From assembly GCA_938046095.1 (NCBI GenBank), contig CALIXS010000009.1:1-56353 (forward strand): 56,353 nt of DNA, in the 5' to 3' direction. Made by a program: the position numbers and the translations under genes. This DNA is from an uncultured Clostridia bacterium. Lineage in GTDB: Bacteria; Bacillota; Clostridia; Peptostreptococcales; Anaerovoracaceae. Below, in pieces: positions 43,614-52,747 of this stretch (its first letter is position 1; every line of letters starts with the position of its first letter). The notes under the pieces were generated by a model that did not search any database, was not told where the DNA came from, and saw only the letters and a program-made list of their open reading frames with translations.

Positions 43614-45311
43614 ATGAAAAAAAATCAGAGCGTAAATAAGAAACACTTGATCGCCGCGCTGTTTTGCATTTCGGCGGCAGTATGTTTTTTCGGAATGAGC
43701 GTATACGCCGACCGTTCGGAAAGCATCGTGAACGGAAACGTCACGGGAAGCGTTTCACCGTCGGAGCTTTCGGTGAAATCGGGAGACGAATTTACTCTGA
43801 CATTTACGTATTCCTCGGGACTTTCGGATGTCAGGGCGGTAAAGGCGGTCAACATTTGGGACGAAACGAAATTCAGGAGAATAAAGGTAGAGGCTTCGGA
43901 GGAGCTTAAGGCTTATTACTTTGATATCGACAGGATAGGCTATGATGATCATACGGCGGGCTTCGCATCACCGGACGGCTCACCTATGCCGTCCTCGGGA
44001 AGTATAATGTACACCTATGAGGCTCTCGGCGATTGCACCATGGAGCCTTCGGATATATCCGCATCTGTTACGGTGGCAGCGGTAACCTCGGAGAACAGGG
44101 CTGAGGTCACGCCCGTTTCCTCGGTTTCATTCGCTCATGCGGCCGTCCTCGTACCCGAGGCTGCACCGACATGCACGGAAAACGGGCATACCCGGTACTG
44201 GCAGTGCGGCGTATGCGGAAAATATTTCTCGGATGCCGGGGGTGTAAATGAGATATCCGTGGAAGATACCGTCCTGCCGGCATTGGGGCACGATTGGGAT
44301 GATGGTACAGTTACAAAAGAACCGACCGTTTTTTCGGACGGCATAAGGACTTACACGTGCAGGCGCGATTCGAGCCATACGAAAACCGAGATAATACCGA
44401 AGCTAGATGACGATCCGGAGGGGAAATATATACGGCTTTACGGAAGCACGCGCTACGATACGTGCATGGCGATCGCCGACAGGCTCAAAAAGGATATGGG
44501 TGTCGACACATTCTCCGCCGCCGTAGTCGCAAGCGGTGAAGACTATCCCGACGCGCTTGCGGGAGCATACCTCGCAAAGATGAAAAAAGCGCCTATACTG
44601 CTCGTCAACGATGCCAAGGTTGATGCGGCAGCTGAATATATACGCAGCAATGTGGCGCCTGGAGGGCAGATATATCTGCTCGGCGGAGAATCCGTCGTTC
44701 CCGATTCGCTGCGCGGCGGTCTGGCGGGATATGACGTAAGACGACTCGGAGGTTGCGACAGGTACGAAACAAATCTGCTCATACTTCGGGAGGCGGGCGT
44801 CGCCGACGAGGATATACTCGTGTGCTCGGGGATGGCGTATGCCGACGGTCTTTCGGCCTCCGCATCGGGACTTCCCGTAGTGCTCGTGTCGGATAATCTC
44901 AGAGATGAGCAAAGGCAGTTCCTTGCGGGTACCGGCAGCTGGCAGTATTTCATAATCGGCGGTACGGGTGTCGTAAACGAAAGCATTGAGCAGAGCCTTA
45001 AAGTGTTCGGAGAGGTCACGAGGCTCGGCGGAGCTACGAGGTATCAGACGAGCGTGATGACGGCCGAGCGGTTATACGGCAGAGACGCAAAAAGCGTTAC
45101 GTTTGCGTACGGTCTGTCGTTTCCCGACGGGCTTTGCGGCGGGCCGCTGGCGCTGAACGGCAGAGGGCCTCTGATACTCGCATCCGCAAATCCGTCCGAT
45201 AACGCGGCAGCAGCGGCGTACGTCCGGGGCTTTAAGCCGGGTCGGGTCTATGTGCTCGGAGGAGCCTCTCTCATAGACGATAATGCCGTTTTATCGATGC
45301 TTGGTGATTGA
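43614..45311 (+). CDS. Exported cohesin-like protein with triple CWB2 anchor
   Basis: The 565-residue protein repeats the C-terminal architecture of the first operon gene (17247). It has a signal peptide (about 1-30), a cohesin-like beta-sandwich (about 40-175), a two-Cys-pair module (YWQCGVCGKYF and TYTCRRD, about 180-265), and three CWB2 repeats (about 270-565, LYGSTRYDTCMAIA and so on). It should be held on the wall by the same polymer as the other two CWB2 proteins and could receive the dockerin of the protein at 22522. ATG 43614 follows AAGGAG by 6 bases; the TTG at 43596 is less likely. The stop codon lies inside the -35 box of the next promoter. Confidence 0.85.
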   Translation: MKKNQSVNKKHLIAALFCISAAVCFFGMSVYADRSESIVNGNVTGSVSPSELSVKSGDEFTLTFTYSSGLSDVRAVKAVNIWDETKFRRIKVEASEELKAYYFDIDRIGYDDHTAGFASPDGSPMPSSGSIMYTYEALGDCTMEPSDISASVTVAAVTSENRAEVTPVSSVSFAHAAVLVPEAAPTCTENGHTRYWQCGVCGKYFSDAGGVNEISVEDTVLPALGHDWDDGTVTKEPTVFSDGIRTYTCRRDSSHTKTEIIPKLDDDPEGKYIRLYGSTRYDTCMAIADRLKKDMGVDTFSAAVVASGEDYPDALAGAYLAKMKKAPILLVNDAKVDAAAEYIRSNVAPGGQIYLLGGESVVPDSLRGGLAGYDVRRLGGCDRYETNLLILREAGVADEDILVCSGMAYADGLSASASGLPVVLVSDNLRDEQRQFLAGTGSWQYFIIGGTGVVNESIEQSLKVFGEVTRLGGATRYQTSVMTAERLYGRDAKSVTFAYGLSFPDGLCGGPLALNGRGPLILASANPSDNAAAAAYVRGFKPGRVYVLGGASLIDDNAVLSMLGD

Positions 45312-45336
45312 CGCACGTCAAGGCCTCTGATATCAT
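45308..45336 (+). promoter_or_regulatory. Promoter of the second cobalamin riboswitch, overlapped by an inverted repeat
   Basis: TTGACG at 45308-45313 and TATCAT at 45331-45336 are 17 bases apart. TTGACG-CA-CGTCAA at 45308-45321 is a perfect 6-base inverted repeat over the -35 box, a possible operator. A perfect 14-base palindrome, TATATAGCTATATA, lies at 45353-45366, just after the expected transcription start and next to aptamer helix P1. Confidence 0.75.
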
Positions 45337-45366
45337 ATATACGTACGATAAATATATAGCTATATA

Positions 45367-45570
45367 GTCAGAGTTCCGCGCGGCGCGGGTGATTTCCCCG
45401 CCGCGCGGCCAAGAGGGAACCCGGTGAAATGCCGGGACGGATTCCGCCACTGTAAATGCGGAGTCGTATCAGTACAGCTTTTTGCGGCCATTGGACGGTA
45501 TTTACAAAGAATGGCGTCCGAGAAGGCACGGATACGGCGGTGACGCATGAGTCAGGAGACCTGCTCCGAC
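45367..45570 (+). promoter_or_regulatory. Cobalamin riboswitch 2
   Basis: The conserved parts are AAGAGGGAACCCGGTGAAA, GACGGATTCCGCCACTGTAA and the B12 box GAGTCAGGAGACCTGC (about 45549-45564). Helix P1 can form between GTCAGAG (45367-45373) and CTCCGAC (45564-45570) with one mismatch. A GC-rich arm (CCGCGCGGCG with its partner) occupies 45377-45409. A hairpin and a terminator follow, then a single giant surface protein gene, so cobalamin should repress that gene. Confidence 0.95.
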
Positions 45571-45574
45571 TTAC

Positions 45575-45606
45575 GCTTTTTCGACGTAGGAAGACGTCGA
45601 AAAAGC
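45575..45606 (+). promoter_or_regulatory. Expression-platform hairpin of riboswitch 2
   Basis: GCTTTTTCGACGT (45575-45587) and ACGTCGAAAAAGC (45594-45606) form a perfect 13-base-pair stem with loop AGGAAG. Its last bases overlap GCTGC (45605-45609), which could instead pair with GCAGC (45635-45639) of the terminator. The hairpin could therefore favour the terminator by blocking that antiterminator pairing. This switching scheme is inferred. Confidence 0.7.
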
Positions 45607-45634
45607 TGCTTTTCTGTCGCGGAAAAAACGGTCT

Positions 45635-45661
45635 GCAGCATGTGATGTTTGCTGCTTTTTT
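45635..45661 (+). terminator. Terminator of riboswitch 2
   Basis: GCAGCA (45635-45640) pairs with TGCTGC (45650-45655) around a 9-base loop and is followed by six T (45656-45661). It ends 23 bases before the start codon. Confidence 0.8.
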
Positions 45662-45684
45662 ATTTGCAGCGGAAAGGAAGAAAA

Positions 45685-48600
45685 ATGTCAAAAAGCAACG
45701 GAACGCTCCGCAGGCTGACGGCAGTCATCATCACTTTGATGATGCTGTTTTCTCTCATACCTGCTACAGTGTTCGCAGACGACAAGACGTATGATGACAT
45801 CAGCGTCAGTTTCACCATGACACACGGCGACGGTTTCTACAAAGCGGAGAAGACCGAAACCTCGATGGTCAGGGAGGAAGTAAAGGTACATTACTTTGAT
45901 ATCGCAAAGTACGGATTGCAGTCTATGTACTACAACCCGGACTGCTACTCGGGAGGATCGCAGGAACCGGGAACGCCTGCGACGGCGGACGGTGTGGTTA
46001 CGGCTCTGCACGTGTTCATATACCTTACAGAGGTATATATGTGCGGGGTCAAGCCTGAGGATGCCGGAAAGGGATATTTATATGAGAATAATCTCATGGA
46101 TAGATATCTCGGAATAACCGGAGGCTCAGGGTCGACATTCATCAGTAATTTCTGGGGTCTCGGCTATAATCTGAACTACTATGTCAACCATATATACCCG
46201 CTCGGAAAGGCGGGCTGGGGAGCCACGTCCGATCAGATTAAAATGAATGACGGCGACGAAATCGAGCTGCATTATATCGCACTCGGCACGGCGATGGGAG
46301 CTTCTTTCAGCTATTTTGCCAAAAACGACAGTTATGCGTATCGGGACGAGGTGACAAAGGGTGATAAGCTTACGCTTACCCTCAAGCATTCCAGACCGGA
46401 TTACAGCAGCTATACGACAAATTATGTCAATGCGGGCGTCGAGAACGTATTTATGACGGCGGGCGATGTTCCGGGCAAGCTCGATCCCGACGTCAAATCG
46501 TGGGATAATTATGGTGCGACCGACGAGAACGGCAATATTACGATAGACACATCCGGGCTTGAGCCGGGAACGTATTATTTCGGCACCAAGGGCTGGGATG
46601 ATGCTCAAAACGGCGTAGAGGTTGAAGCTGCGGCGTTCAGGCTGACGGTAAAGGCCGGTTCAGGTTCGGAGGCCGAAAACCTTGCACGCATAACGGCGCT
46701 CAAAGAAAAATTTGACAAATCGCTCAGCGCGCTCATGACATCGTTTGCAACCGACAGAAGCATCACGGATGTCGCGACGGCAAGACTGAACACCTTCGGC
46801 CTCAACATGACCGGAGTGACGGTAAGCCTTAAGTCATCCGACGACACAGATGTGATAGCCTCCAACGGCACGATAAAGTATATAAGCAGCGATACTCCGT
46901 CTCAATGGGGCAACAACTCAAAGAATATAGGCTGTGTATTCACACTGACCTGCGGAACCTCTGCAGTCGATACGGCGCAGAAAAACGCTGTCGTAGGCTG
47001 GGATGTAAATCACTACAACGCCAAGCTGACGGCGGAGTCGGAGGGCATCACATGGGATCTGATAAAGGGCGCCAACACATCGCCGGACGAGGTTACAAAC
47101 AAGCTGACTCTGCCTCAGATCCTTACTAATTCGGCGCGTACGGCATGGGGCAAAATAACGTGGGAATCCTCAGACCCTAATGTCATATCCGTCGATCCTA
47201 CGGGGTATGATACCATCCTCGACCCTAAGTCGGGCACGGTCAAACAACCTGCAAACGATACAAAGGTCACTTTGACGGCGACCGTCAGGGCGAACGACAG
47301 CCTGCTGAACGGAAATATCGAGGCCGTATCGGATTTTACTACGATAACAAAGACGTTCGAGGTAACCGTCAAGGGCTCGGGACAGACGGGGCCTACAGAA
47401 GAAGAGCTTCTGAACATACTTAAGAAGTATTACACAATTGATTTACTTAAAGACTTTGTTACGAAAGAGGATATAGACCCGCTTCACGTTACGGCCGATA
47501 TCCAGCTTCCGAGATATACGAGAATAAAGAACGAGAACGGCAAGCTCGTGTTCGCCAACAGGGAAATCGCGGTCACGTCGGACAACGATGCGATAAAGGT
47601 CAACGGATACAGGGGAGCTGTCGACAGATTTAAGGACGACGGCGACGTCAAGCTTAAGGTATCGTTTACGAGAAGCGGAATTACCGTATCGCAGGTGTTC
47701 GAGCTTCATGTAGATGTTATCACGAACGATGAGCTTGATGCCGAGCTTGCGATGATGGAGAAGGCAAAGGCTCACTATTGGGACGGTATCAACGACGGCA
47801 AATTTGCCGACGAAAATTCCGTAACAGACAATCTGCACGCATTCAGGGAAATGACGCTCGACGGGAGCGGCAATCCGGTATTCGCGTACAGCGTCGACGA
47901 CGAAAAGGGCAACGGAATAGTGCCTGACAGCTACTTTACGGATCCGGCAGAGATGGAGGCGGCAGGCTACAACCACTTCAAATCGTCGAACAAGGCGGTG
48001 ATCGCTCATGAGAGCCTTCTCGTAACACGACAGGATGCGGATACGCAGGTAACTGTATCTTCTTTGCTCAGCAGTGCCAAATACGGCGATCTCGCCGCAA
48101 AATATCCTGACAACGCAAAGCTTCAAAAACTCAGCAAGCAGGAGGTTTCGGTAACCGTCACGGTCAAGGGAAAGAGCAACTCTAAGACTGCTCTCAAGGC
48201 CGGGATCGACGCGGCGACGGCTTTTGCGGCAACTGTAAAAGAGGGCTCTGAACCGGGACAGTATGCCGTAGGCACTCTTGCGGCGCTGAACGAGGCCATA
48301 GCATCGGCGCAGGGCGTATACGACAACGCCTCCGCCTCCGACGAGGAGGTAAACGGCGCAGCGGCGGCCCTGGCGGCCGCAGTCAGAGCGGCAAAGGCAA
48401 AGATGAATCCTGAAGAGGCCGAGGTGACCGTAATAGCTCAGGATAAGCGCAACGAGTATACAAAAGCCTATAAGACCGTTAAGGTAAGCGCAAAGGCTTC
48501 GACAAATGCCGGCTTCTATAAACCTGAGGATTACATCAACAAAGTAACAGTGATAGACGTTCTCTGTACGATCCATGCCGATATGTATGAGAACTTCGTA

Positions 48601-51600
48601 AATGCGCCTGAGGAATACCTCGTAATGTCGCAGAACGGCACGATCTCGAAAATATTCGGCGTCAAGACCACGTCTCTCGGATACATGGTAAACGACAAAT
48701 ATCCTACGTACGAGAATAAGCCCGATATGGGCAGCGTTGCCAACGACACGCCTCTGAAAACGGGTGATAAGCTTACGGTATTCCGTTATTTCAACGAGTA
48801 TTACGCCGACAGATATCTCTACTTCGGGCAGAACGAATACGAAACGGATCAGGACGGAAACGTAACATTGAACCTGATAAGCTTCTATCCTATGGCCGAC
48901 AAAACACCTGTCGCCCTCAAGGATGCGACGGTAGTGCTCCGCAGAGGTGCGGAAACTTTAGCCGAGGGCAGGACGGATGAGAGCGGTAATGTCACGCTCA
49001 AGGCTCCGGCGGCAGGCGAATACGAAGCGACCGTAACAAAAATACCAAAGAATGAAATCTTTGACGATGATACATTTGTTGCGCCGTATGCTTCCGTAAG
49101 CTATAAGAGTTCCAAAATCGATATACAGATCAAAGGGCTTCACAGCGCTCAGATAAACAGTGGAAAGCTGTACACCTACGAAAACGGAGTAAAGGGAACG
49201 GAGGATCTCCTCAAGAACATACAGCCGGAGGCAGACGGGTACTCTCTGATGTACAAAGCTTCCGTACCTGCCGGCGATTATTGGTACGAGGGCTATGGCA
49301 AAAACGGTGACTGCAACGGCGGAATCAGGCTCGTAGTAAGTGCCGACAGCACCGTATTTACGATTTACCGCGCATACGAGATATACGCCCAAAACAGTAA
49401 TTGGGAGCGCGATAAGGACTACACGATCGGCATTACGGTAACGGGTAAGGACGGTACGGTACGCGAGACGGCTCCGGGCGTAAACGAAGACAGGCAATCG
49501 TGTCTGTTCTTCAGCGGCGATACGGTAAGCGCCGTGTTCACGCCGATAGGCGACAAGGCCGCAGGCTATGTGGCGACGACCGTAACGAAGAGCGGCAAGC
49601 AGACGGAGATCAATACAGACATCAGGACTTATATACCTGAGGTCATGGAAATCACGGTCAAGGCTCCTGCCGGATCGAAGATAAACGTCGGCAAGTTCAG
49701 CTCATATTGGGTATACGATTTTATGAAGCCCGTCTCGACTGACGAAACGGACGGAATAACGTCGGTATTCAGGGTTCCTAAAGTCGAAAGCGGATGGGGC
49801 GCACCGTCGCTGTTCCTGCGCGTGCAGAATCCGAACGGCGTCACGTATTGGGATTTCCCGGAATGGAACGAATCGACGACAGTGGAGGTTACGGCAGCGG
49901 ATCTTTGCATCGGAAGCAGTGACTTCAAAAAGGATACGGTTTACCGTTATGAGAAGAATGTATACGACCGCGCGGACATATACATGAACATCAACGGCAA
50001 GGGCTTCTTAGGCATGGGAGTCGGCGATACGTATGAGCTCAATATGTTCCGCAACTGGACGGTCATCGAGAGCTTTATGAACTCGAAGATTGCATTGCCG
50101 GATATGCACTATACGGTAACGGATGTAAACGGGAATCCGTCGGACATTCTGACGGTAACACCTGACGCCGACAACAGTTGTGTCGCAAAGCTGAAGGCTA
50201 ACGGTGAGGGAACGGCTATCGTGCACGTGACCTACGACGCGATGACGGACAAAGTCGGACAGGGCGGCACTCAGTATTCGGCGATATGGCCTGAATGCAC
50301 GGGTGTATTTGTAGTACACGTCGGCAGCATCGACTCGGATATAAAGACAAACATGATGATAGATCGCGTCGATGCCGATACGACCGCAATAGATGCGGAG
50401 CATGATATTTTGTTCTACACCGGAGACGAGGGAGCATCATACACGTTCACGCCTGAGGCGGGCTGTACCGTCACGGTCAACCGGAGCACGGTGACGGACA
50501 AAATGACGTTCGGCGGCTTTACGGCGGACGGCATAAGTACAGACTCCGAGACGGGCGCCGTAACCGTATCGGGGCTCAAGAGCGGCAGGCATATAATAAA
50601 GGTAACAAAGGGCGACAAGACGACATATCAGGTAGTCACGGCGCGCGGTGTGAGTTATGTAATTCTGGATTCGGAAGGCAAGGTTCTGGGCGAGGATGCG
50701 AAGCTCAGACTCGGCGACAAGGTCACACTTCAGTTTACGAATCTCGTGAACCCTGCCGAAAAGCTTCAGGGGTTGTATAACTTTAACGCATCTATCTACT
50801 ACAAGGGCGAAAACGGTACGATGTTCCGCTCCGATCCGGGAAGCAATTACGGAGTATACGACTTCAGCGGAAATCCTGTCCGTCAGAGGATAGAGATAAC
50901 AATACCTGATGATTGGACGGCTGCAACGTATTCGCTTACCGGAGCTGTCAAGATGGGCGGCTTCGGAAATACGAGTGTGGGCGGACACAGAGGTGCCAGA
51001 TACGGAACCGGCGCCGACCCTAATTTCAATGCACCGACGGTAGGGATGGTTCTTTCGAGAATGCCTGAGATAACGTTCAATATAGAGCAATGCAAATGGG
51101 TCAGTTTCATCGGAAGCGGTCAGGATGACGTATCGTGCGGAACAAAGGCTCCCGTATATCCGGGCGAAGAACTCAAATTTACGATAAAAAAGGCTCAATA
51201 CTGTAAATACAGCGTCGAGGCGGGAGGAAATGTGCTCGAGCCGGACGAGAACGGTATGTACAGTATTTCCGATGCCGACGTTCCTGCTGAGGGACTCAAT
51301 GTAAAGGTCACCAAAACGGTTGATATCGATGAAATAAACGCGATGATCGAAGCAGCGAAGAAGGCACAGGAAGCGGCTGAGGCGGCGTTAAAGGAAGCCC
51401 TGAGGAACGCGAAAAAGCTCGACAGAATATACGGAAACACGAGATATGAAACATCTCTCAAGGTGGCGGACGCTCTCAGGAAAGAGCTCGGCGTCGAGAA
51501 ATTCGATGCGGTCGTATTAGTCAGCGGAAACGGATATGCCGACGCTCTCAGTGCATCATATCTCGCAAATGTAAAGAACGCGCCTATAATCATGGCACCT

Positions 51601-52296
51601 GAGACAGGTATCGACGCGACGGTAAACTACATCAAGGCGAATCTTAGAGAAAACGGCAAAGTATATATCGCAGGAGGCACTGCCGTCGTACCGGAAACAT
51701 ACGACGAAGCGCTCAAGGCGTTTGATGTCAGTAGGCTTTTCGGTAATAACAGGTACGAAACAAACATAGCGCTGCTCAGGGCAGCGGGAGTAACGAACGA
51801 GGATATTCTCGTATGTTCGGGCAGTTCGTTTGCGGACGCTCTTTCGGCGTCAGCAGCCGGAAAGCCTGTCCTGCTTGTGGGAAGCTCACTCACGGATGAG
51901 CAGAAGGAGTATCTGGGAACGCTCGAATCCGGTAACTACATCTTGATCGGCGGCTCGGCGGTAGTCGGCGACGGTGTGAAGCAGGAGTGCGCGGTGTTCG
52001 GAAATACGGAGCGCATAGGCGGAAGCACGAGGTACGAAACATCAAAGTTGGTAGCCGACAGATTCTTCTCAGGCGACTGTGAGAAGGTCGTGCTCGCTTA
52101 CTCTATGGATTATCCCGACGGTCTATGCGCCGGAGTGCTCGCATCAAAGAGGAAGGCACCGCTGCTTCTCGTGAACAACGAAAATATAGTTCAGGCAAAG
52201 GCATGGGCATCACCGGCCAATGCCCCAAAGTGCACGGTTATAGGCGGACCGACCTTCATATCCGATGATGCGGCATGGGGTGTAATAGGCAGATAG
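45685..52296 (+). CDS. Giant CWB2-anchored surface protein with two DUF4430-like regions
   Basis: The 2203-residue protein starts at ATG 45685 (AAAGGAAG upstream); the in-frame ATG at 45649 lies inside the terminator. After the signal peptide comes a DUF4430-like region (about 30-210; LNYYVNHIYP, QIKMNDGDEIEL). Ig-like domains follow, then a FIVAR helical domain (about 835-910) and a second DUF4430-like region (about 913-1050; GYMVNDKYP, LKTGDKLTVFRYF). Next are a carboxypeptidase-like beta domain (about 1075-1130), a long beta-rich part and three CWB2 repeats (about 1910-2203, IYGNTRYETSLKVA and so on). It is the only gene of riboswitch 2 and ends at a strong terminator. A role in catching or storing corrinoids at the wall is inferred from DUF4430 and the riboswitch. 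Confidence 0.85.
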   Translation: MSKSNGTLRRLTAVIITLMMLFSLIPATVFADDKTYDDISVSFTMTHGDGFYKAEKTETSMVREEVKVHYFDIAKYGLQSMYYNPDCYSGGSQEPGTPATADGVVTALHVFIYLTEVYMCGVKPEDAGKGYLYENNLMDRYLGITGGSGSTFISNFWGLGYNLNYYVNHIYPLGKAGWGATSDQIKMNDGDEIELHYIALGTAMGASFSYFAKNDSYAYRDEVTKGDKLTLTLKHSRPDYSSYTTNYVNAGVENVFMTAGDVPGKLDPDVKSWDNYGATDENGNITIDTSGLEPGTYYFGTKGWDDAQNGVEVEAAAFRLTVKAGSGSEAENLARITALKEKFDKSLSALMTSFATDRSITDVATARLNTFGLNMTGVTVSLKSSDDTDVIASNGTIKYISSDTPSQWGNNSKNIGCVFTLTCGTSAVDTAQKNAVVGWDVNHYNAKLTAESEGITWDLIKGANTSPDEVTNKLTLPQILTNSARTAWGKITWESSDPNVISVDPTGYDTILDPKSGTVKQPANDTKVTLTATVRANDSLLNGNIEAVSDFTTITKTFEVTVKGSGQTGPTEEELLNILKKYYTIDLLKDFVTKEDIDPLHVTADIQLPRYTRIKNENGKLVFANREIAVTSDNDAIKVNGYRGAVDRFKDDGDVKLKVSFTRSGITVSQVFELHVDVITNDELDAELAMMEKAKAHYWDGINDGKFADENSVTDNLHAFREMTLDGSGNPVFAYSVDDEKGNGIVPDSYFTDPAEMEAAGYNHFKSSNKAVIAHESLLVTRQDADTQVTVSSLLSSAKYGDLAAKYPDNAKLQKLSKQEVSVTVTVKGKSNSKTALKAGIDAATAFAATVKEGSEPGQYAVGTLAALNEAIASAQGVYDNASASDEEVNGAAAALAAAVRAAKAKMNPEEAEVTVIAQDKRNEYTKAYKTVKVSAKASTNAGFYKPEDYINKVTVIDVLCTIHADMYENFVNAPEEYLVMSQNGTISKIFGVKTTSLGYMVNDKYPTYENKPDMGSVANDTPLKTGDKLTVFRYFNEYYADRYLYFGQNEYETDQDGNVTLNLISFYPMADKTPVALKDATVVLRRGAETLAEGRTDESGNVTLKAPAAGEYEATVTKIPKNEIFDDDTFVAPYASVSYKSSKIDIQIKGLHSAQINSGKLYTYENGVKGTEDLLKNIQPEADGYSLMYKASVPAGDYWYEGYGKNGDCNGGIRLVVSADSTVFTIYRAYEIYAQNSNWERDKDYTIGITVTGKDGTVRETAPGVNEDRQSCLFFSGDTVSAVFTPIGDKAAGYVATTVTKSGKQTEINTDIRTYIPEVMEITVKAPAGSKINVGKFSSYWVYDFMKPVSTDETDGITSVFRVPKVESGWGAPSLFLRVQNPNGVTYWDFPEWNESTTVEVTAADLCIGSSDFKKDTVYRYEKNVYDRADIYMNINGKGFLGMGVGDTYELNMFRNWTVIESFMNSKIALPDMHYTVTDVNGNPSDILTVTPDADNSCVAKLKANGEGTAIVHVTYDAMTDKVGQGGTQYSAIWPECTGVFVVHVGSIDSDIKTNMMIDRVDADTTAIDAEHDILFYTGDEGASYTFTPEAGCTVTVNRSTVTDKMTFGGFTADGISTDSETGAVTVSGLKSGRHIIKVTKGDKTTYQVVTARGVSYVILDSEGKVLGEDAKLRLGDKVTLQFTNLVNPAEKLQGLYNFNASIYYKGENGTMFRSDPGSNYGVYDFSGNPVRQRIEITIPDDWTAATYSLTGAVKMGGFGNTSVGGHRGARYGTGADPNFNAPTVGMVLSRMPEITFNIEQCKWVSFIGSGQDDVSCGTKAPVYPGEELKFTIKKAQYCKYSVEAGGNVLEPDENGMYSISDADVPAEGLNVKVTKTVDIDEINAMIEAAKKAQEAAEAALKEALRNAKKLDRIYGNTRYETSLKVADALRKELGVEKFDAVVLVSGNGYADALSASYLANVKNAPIIMAPETGIDATVNYIKANLRENGKVYIAGGTAVVPETYDEALKAFDVSRLFGNNRYETNIALLRAAGVTNEDILVCSGSSFADALSASAAGKPVLLVGSSLTDEQKEYLGTLESGNYILIGGSAVVGDGVKQECAVFGNTERIGGSTRYETSKLVADRFFSGDCEKVVLAYSMDYPDGLCAGVLASKRKAPLLLVNNENIVQAKAWASPANAPKCTVIGGPTFISDDAAWGVIGR

Positions 52297-52400
52297 CCTG
52301 TAAGAGCCTGAAAACAGAAGCCGCGATGCATTGTTTAAGCTAAATGTATATATGTGCTCCCGCCTTTAACGCGGATTCAACACGGTCGGAGCACAAACCG

Positions 52401-52436
52401 AAGGCCTGTCCGGTTTATCCGGGCAGGCCTTTTATT
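52401..52436 (+). terminator. Strong terminator after the giant surface protein gene
   Basis: AAGGCCTGTCCGG (52401-52413) and CCGGGCAGGCCTT (52419-52431) form a 13-base-pair stem (one G-T wobble) with loop TTTAT, followed by a T-rich run. It closes the cobalamin locus. Confidence 0.93.
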
Positions 52437-52596
52437 GTATTGCTTTAGCAGCGGTTTATCGAACGAATGTGAGATGACTAATAAACCACCGGCTATGCCG
52501 GCTTTTGGCAATGTGCAGCGAGCCAATCGGATCATTTCTTGATGCTCAGTGACGATTCGGCCAGTAGTACACAGGATGATTATGGAGCCATTTTCT

Positions 52597-52636
52597 CGTT
52601 GATAAGTTGTTTATTTTTATGCTCTACTTCTCAACG
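52597..52636. repeat. 40-base imperfect inverted repeat, copy A
   Basis: CGTTGATAAGT (52597-52607) and ACTTCTCAACG (52626-52636) are complementary except one position and are separated by 18 bases. A matching element with compensating base changes lies at 53409-53448, on the other side of the phosphoesterase gene. Confidence 0.75.
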
Positions 52637-52747
52637 GACGAGCCGTTTCCCGACCCGCTTTTGCAGTTGACTATATAATCGCAGTGTTGTCCTTCGTTCA
52701 AAGCGCGGTTAAGATAGAAACGATCAAATAACACTTGGAGGCAGACA

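Larger units (their letters stand above)
52297..52747 (+). other. Gene-free junction between the cobalamin locus and the accessory region
   Basis: No credible gene is seen in these 451 bases. They hold a branched inverted repeat (GTGCTCC 52354-52360 with GGAGCAC 52388-52394, inner CCGC 52360-52363 with GCGG 52371-52374), the strong terminator at 52401-52436, a small GC hairpin CCGGC-TAT-GCCGG near 52489, an inverted repeat at 52597-52636, and TATAAT at about 52672 that may serve the phosphoesterase gene although no good -35 box is spaced correctly. Confidence 0.6.

Noticed and set aside
45649..45684. Earlier in-frame ATG as start of the giant protein
   Set aside because: It falls inside the terminator hairpin and has no ribosome binding site, while ATG 45685 has AAAGGAAG upstream and begins a normal signal peptide.
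47443..48576. Long minus-strand open frame (377 residues)
   Set aside because: It is a shadow of the giant surface protein, with the same antisense composition.
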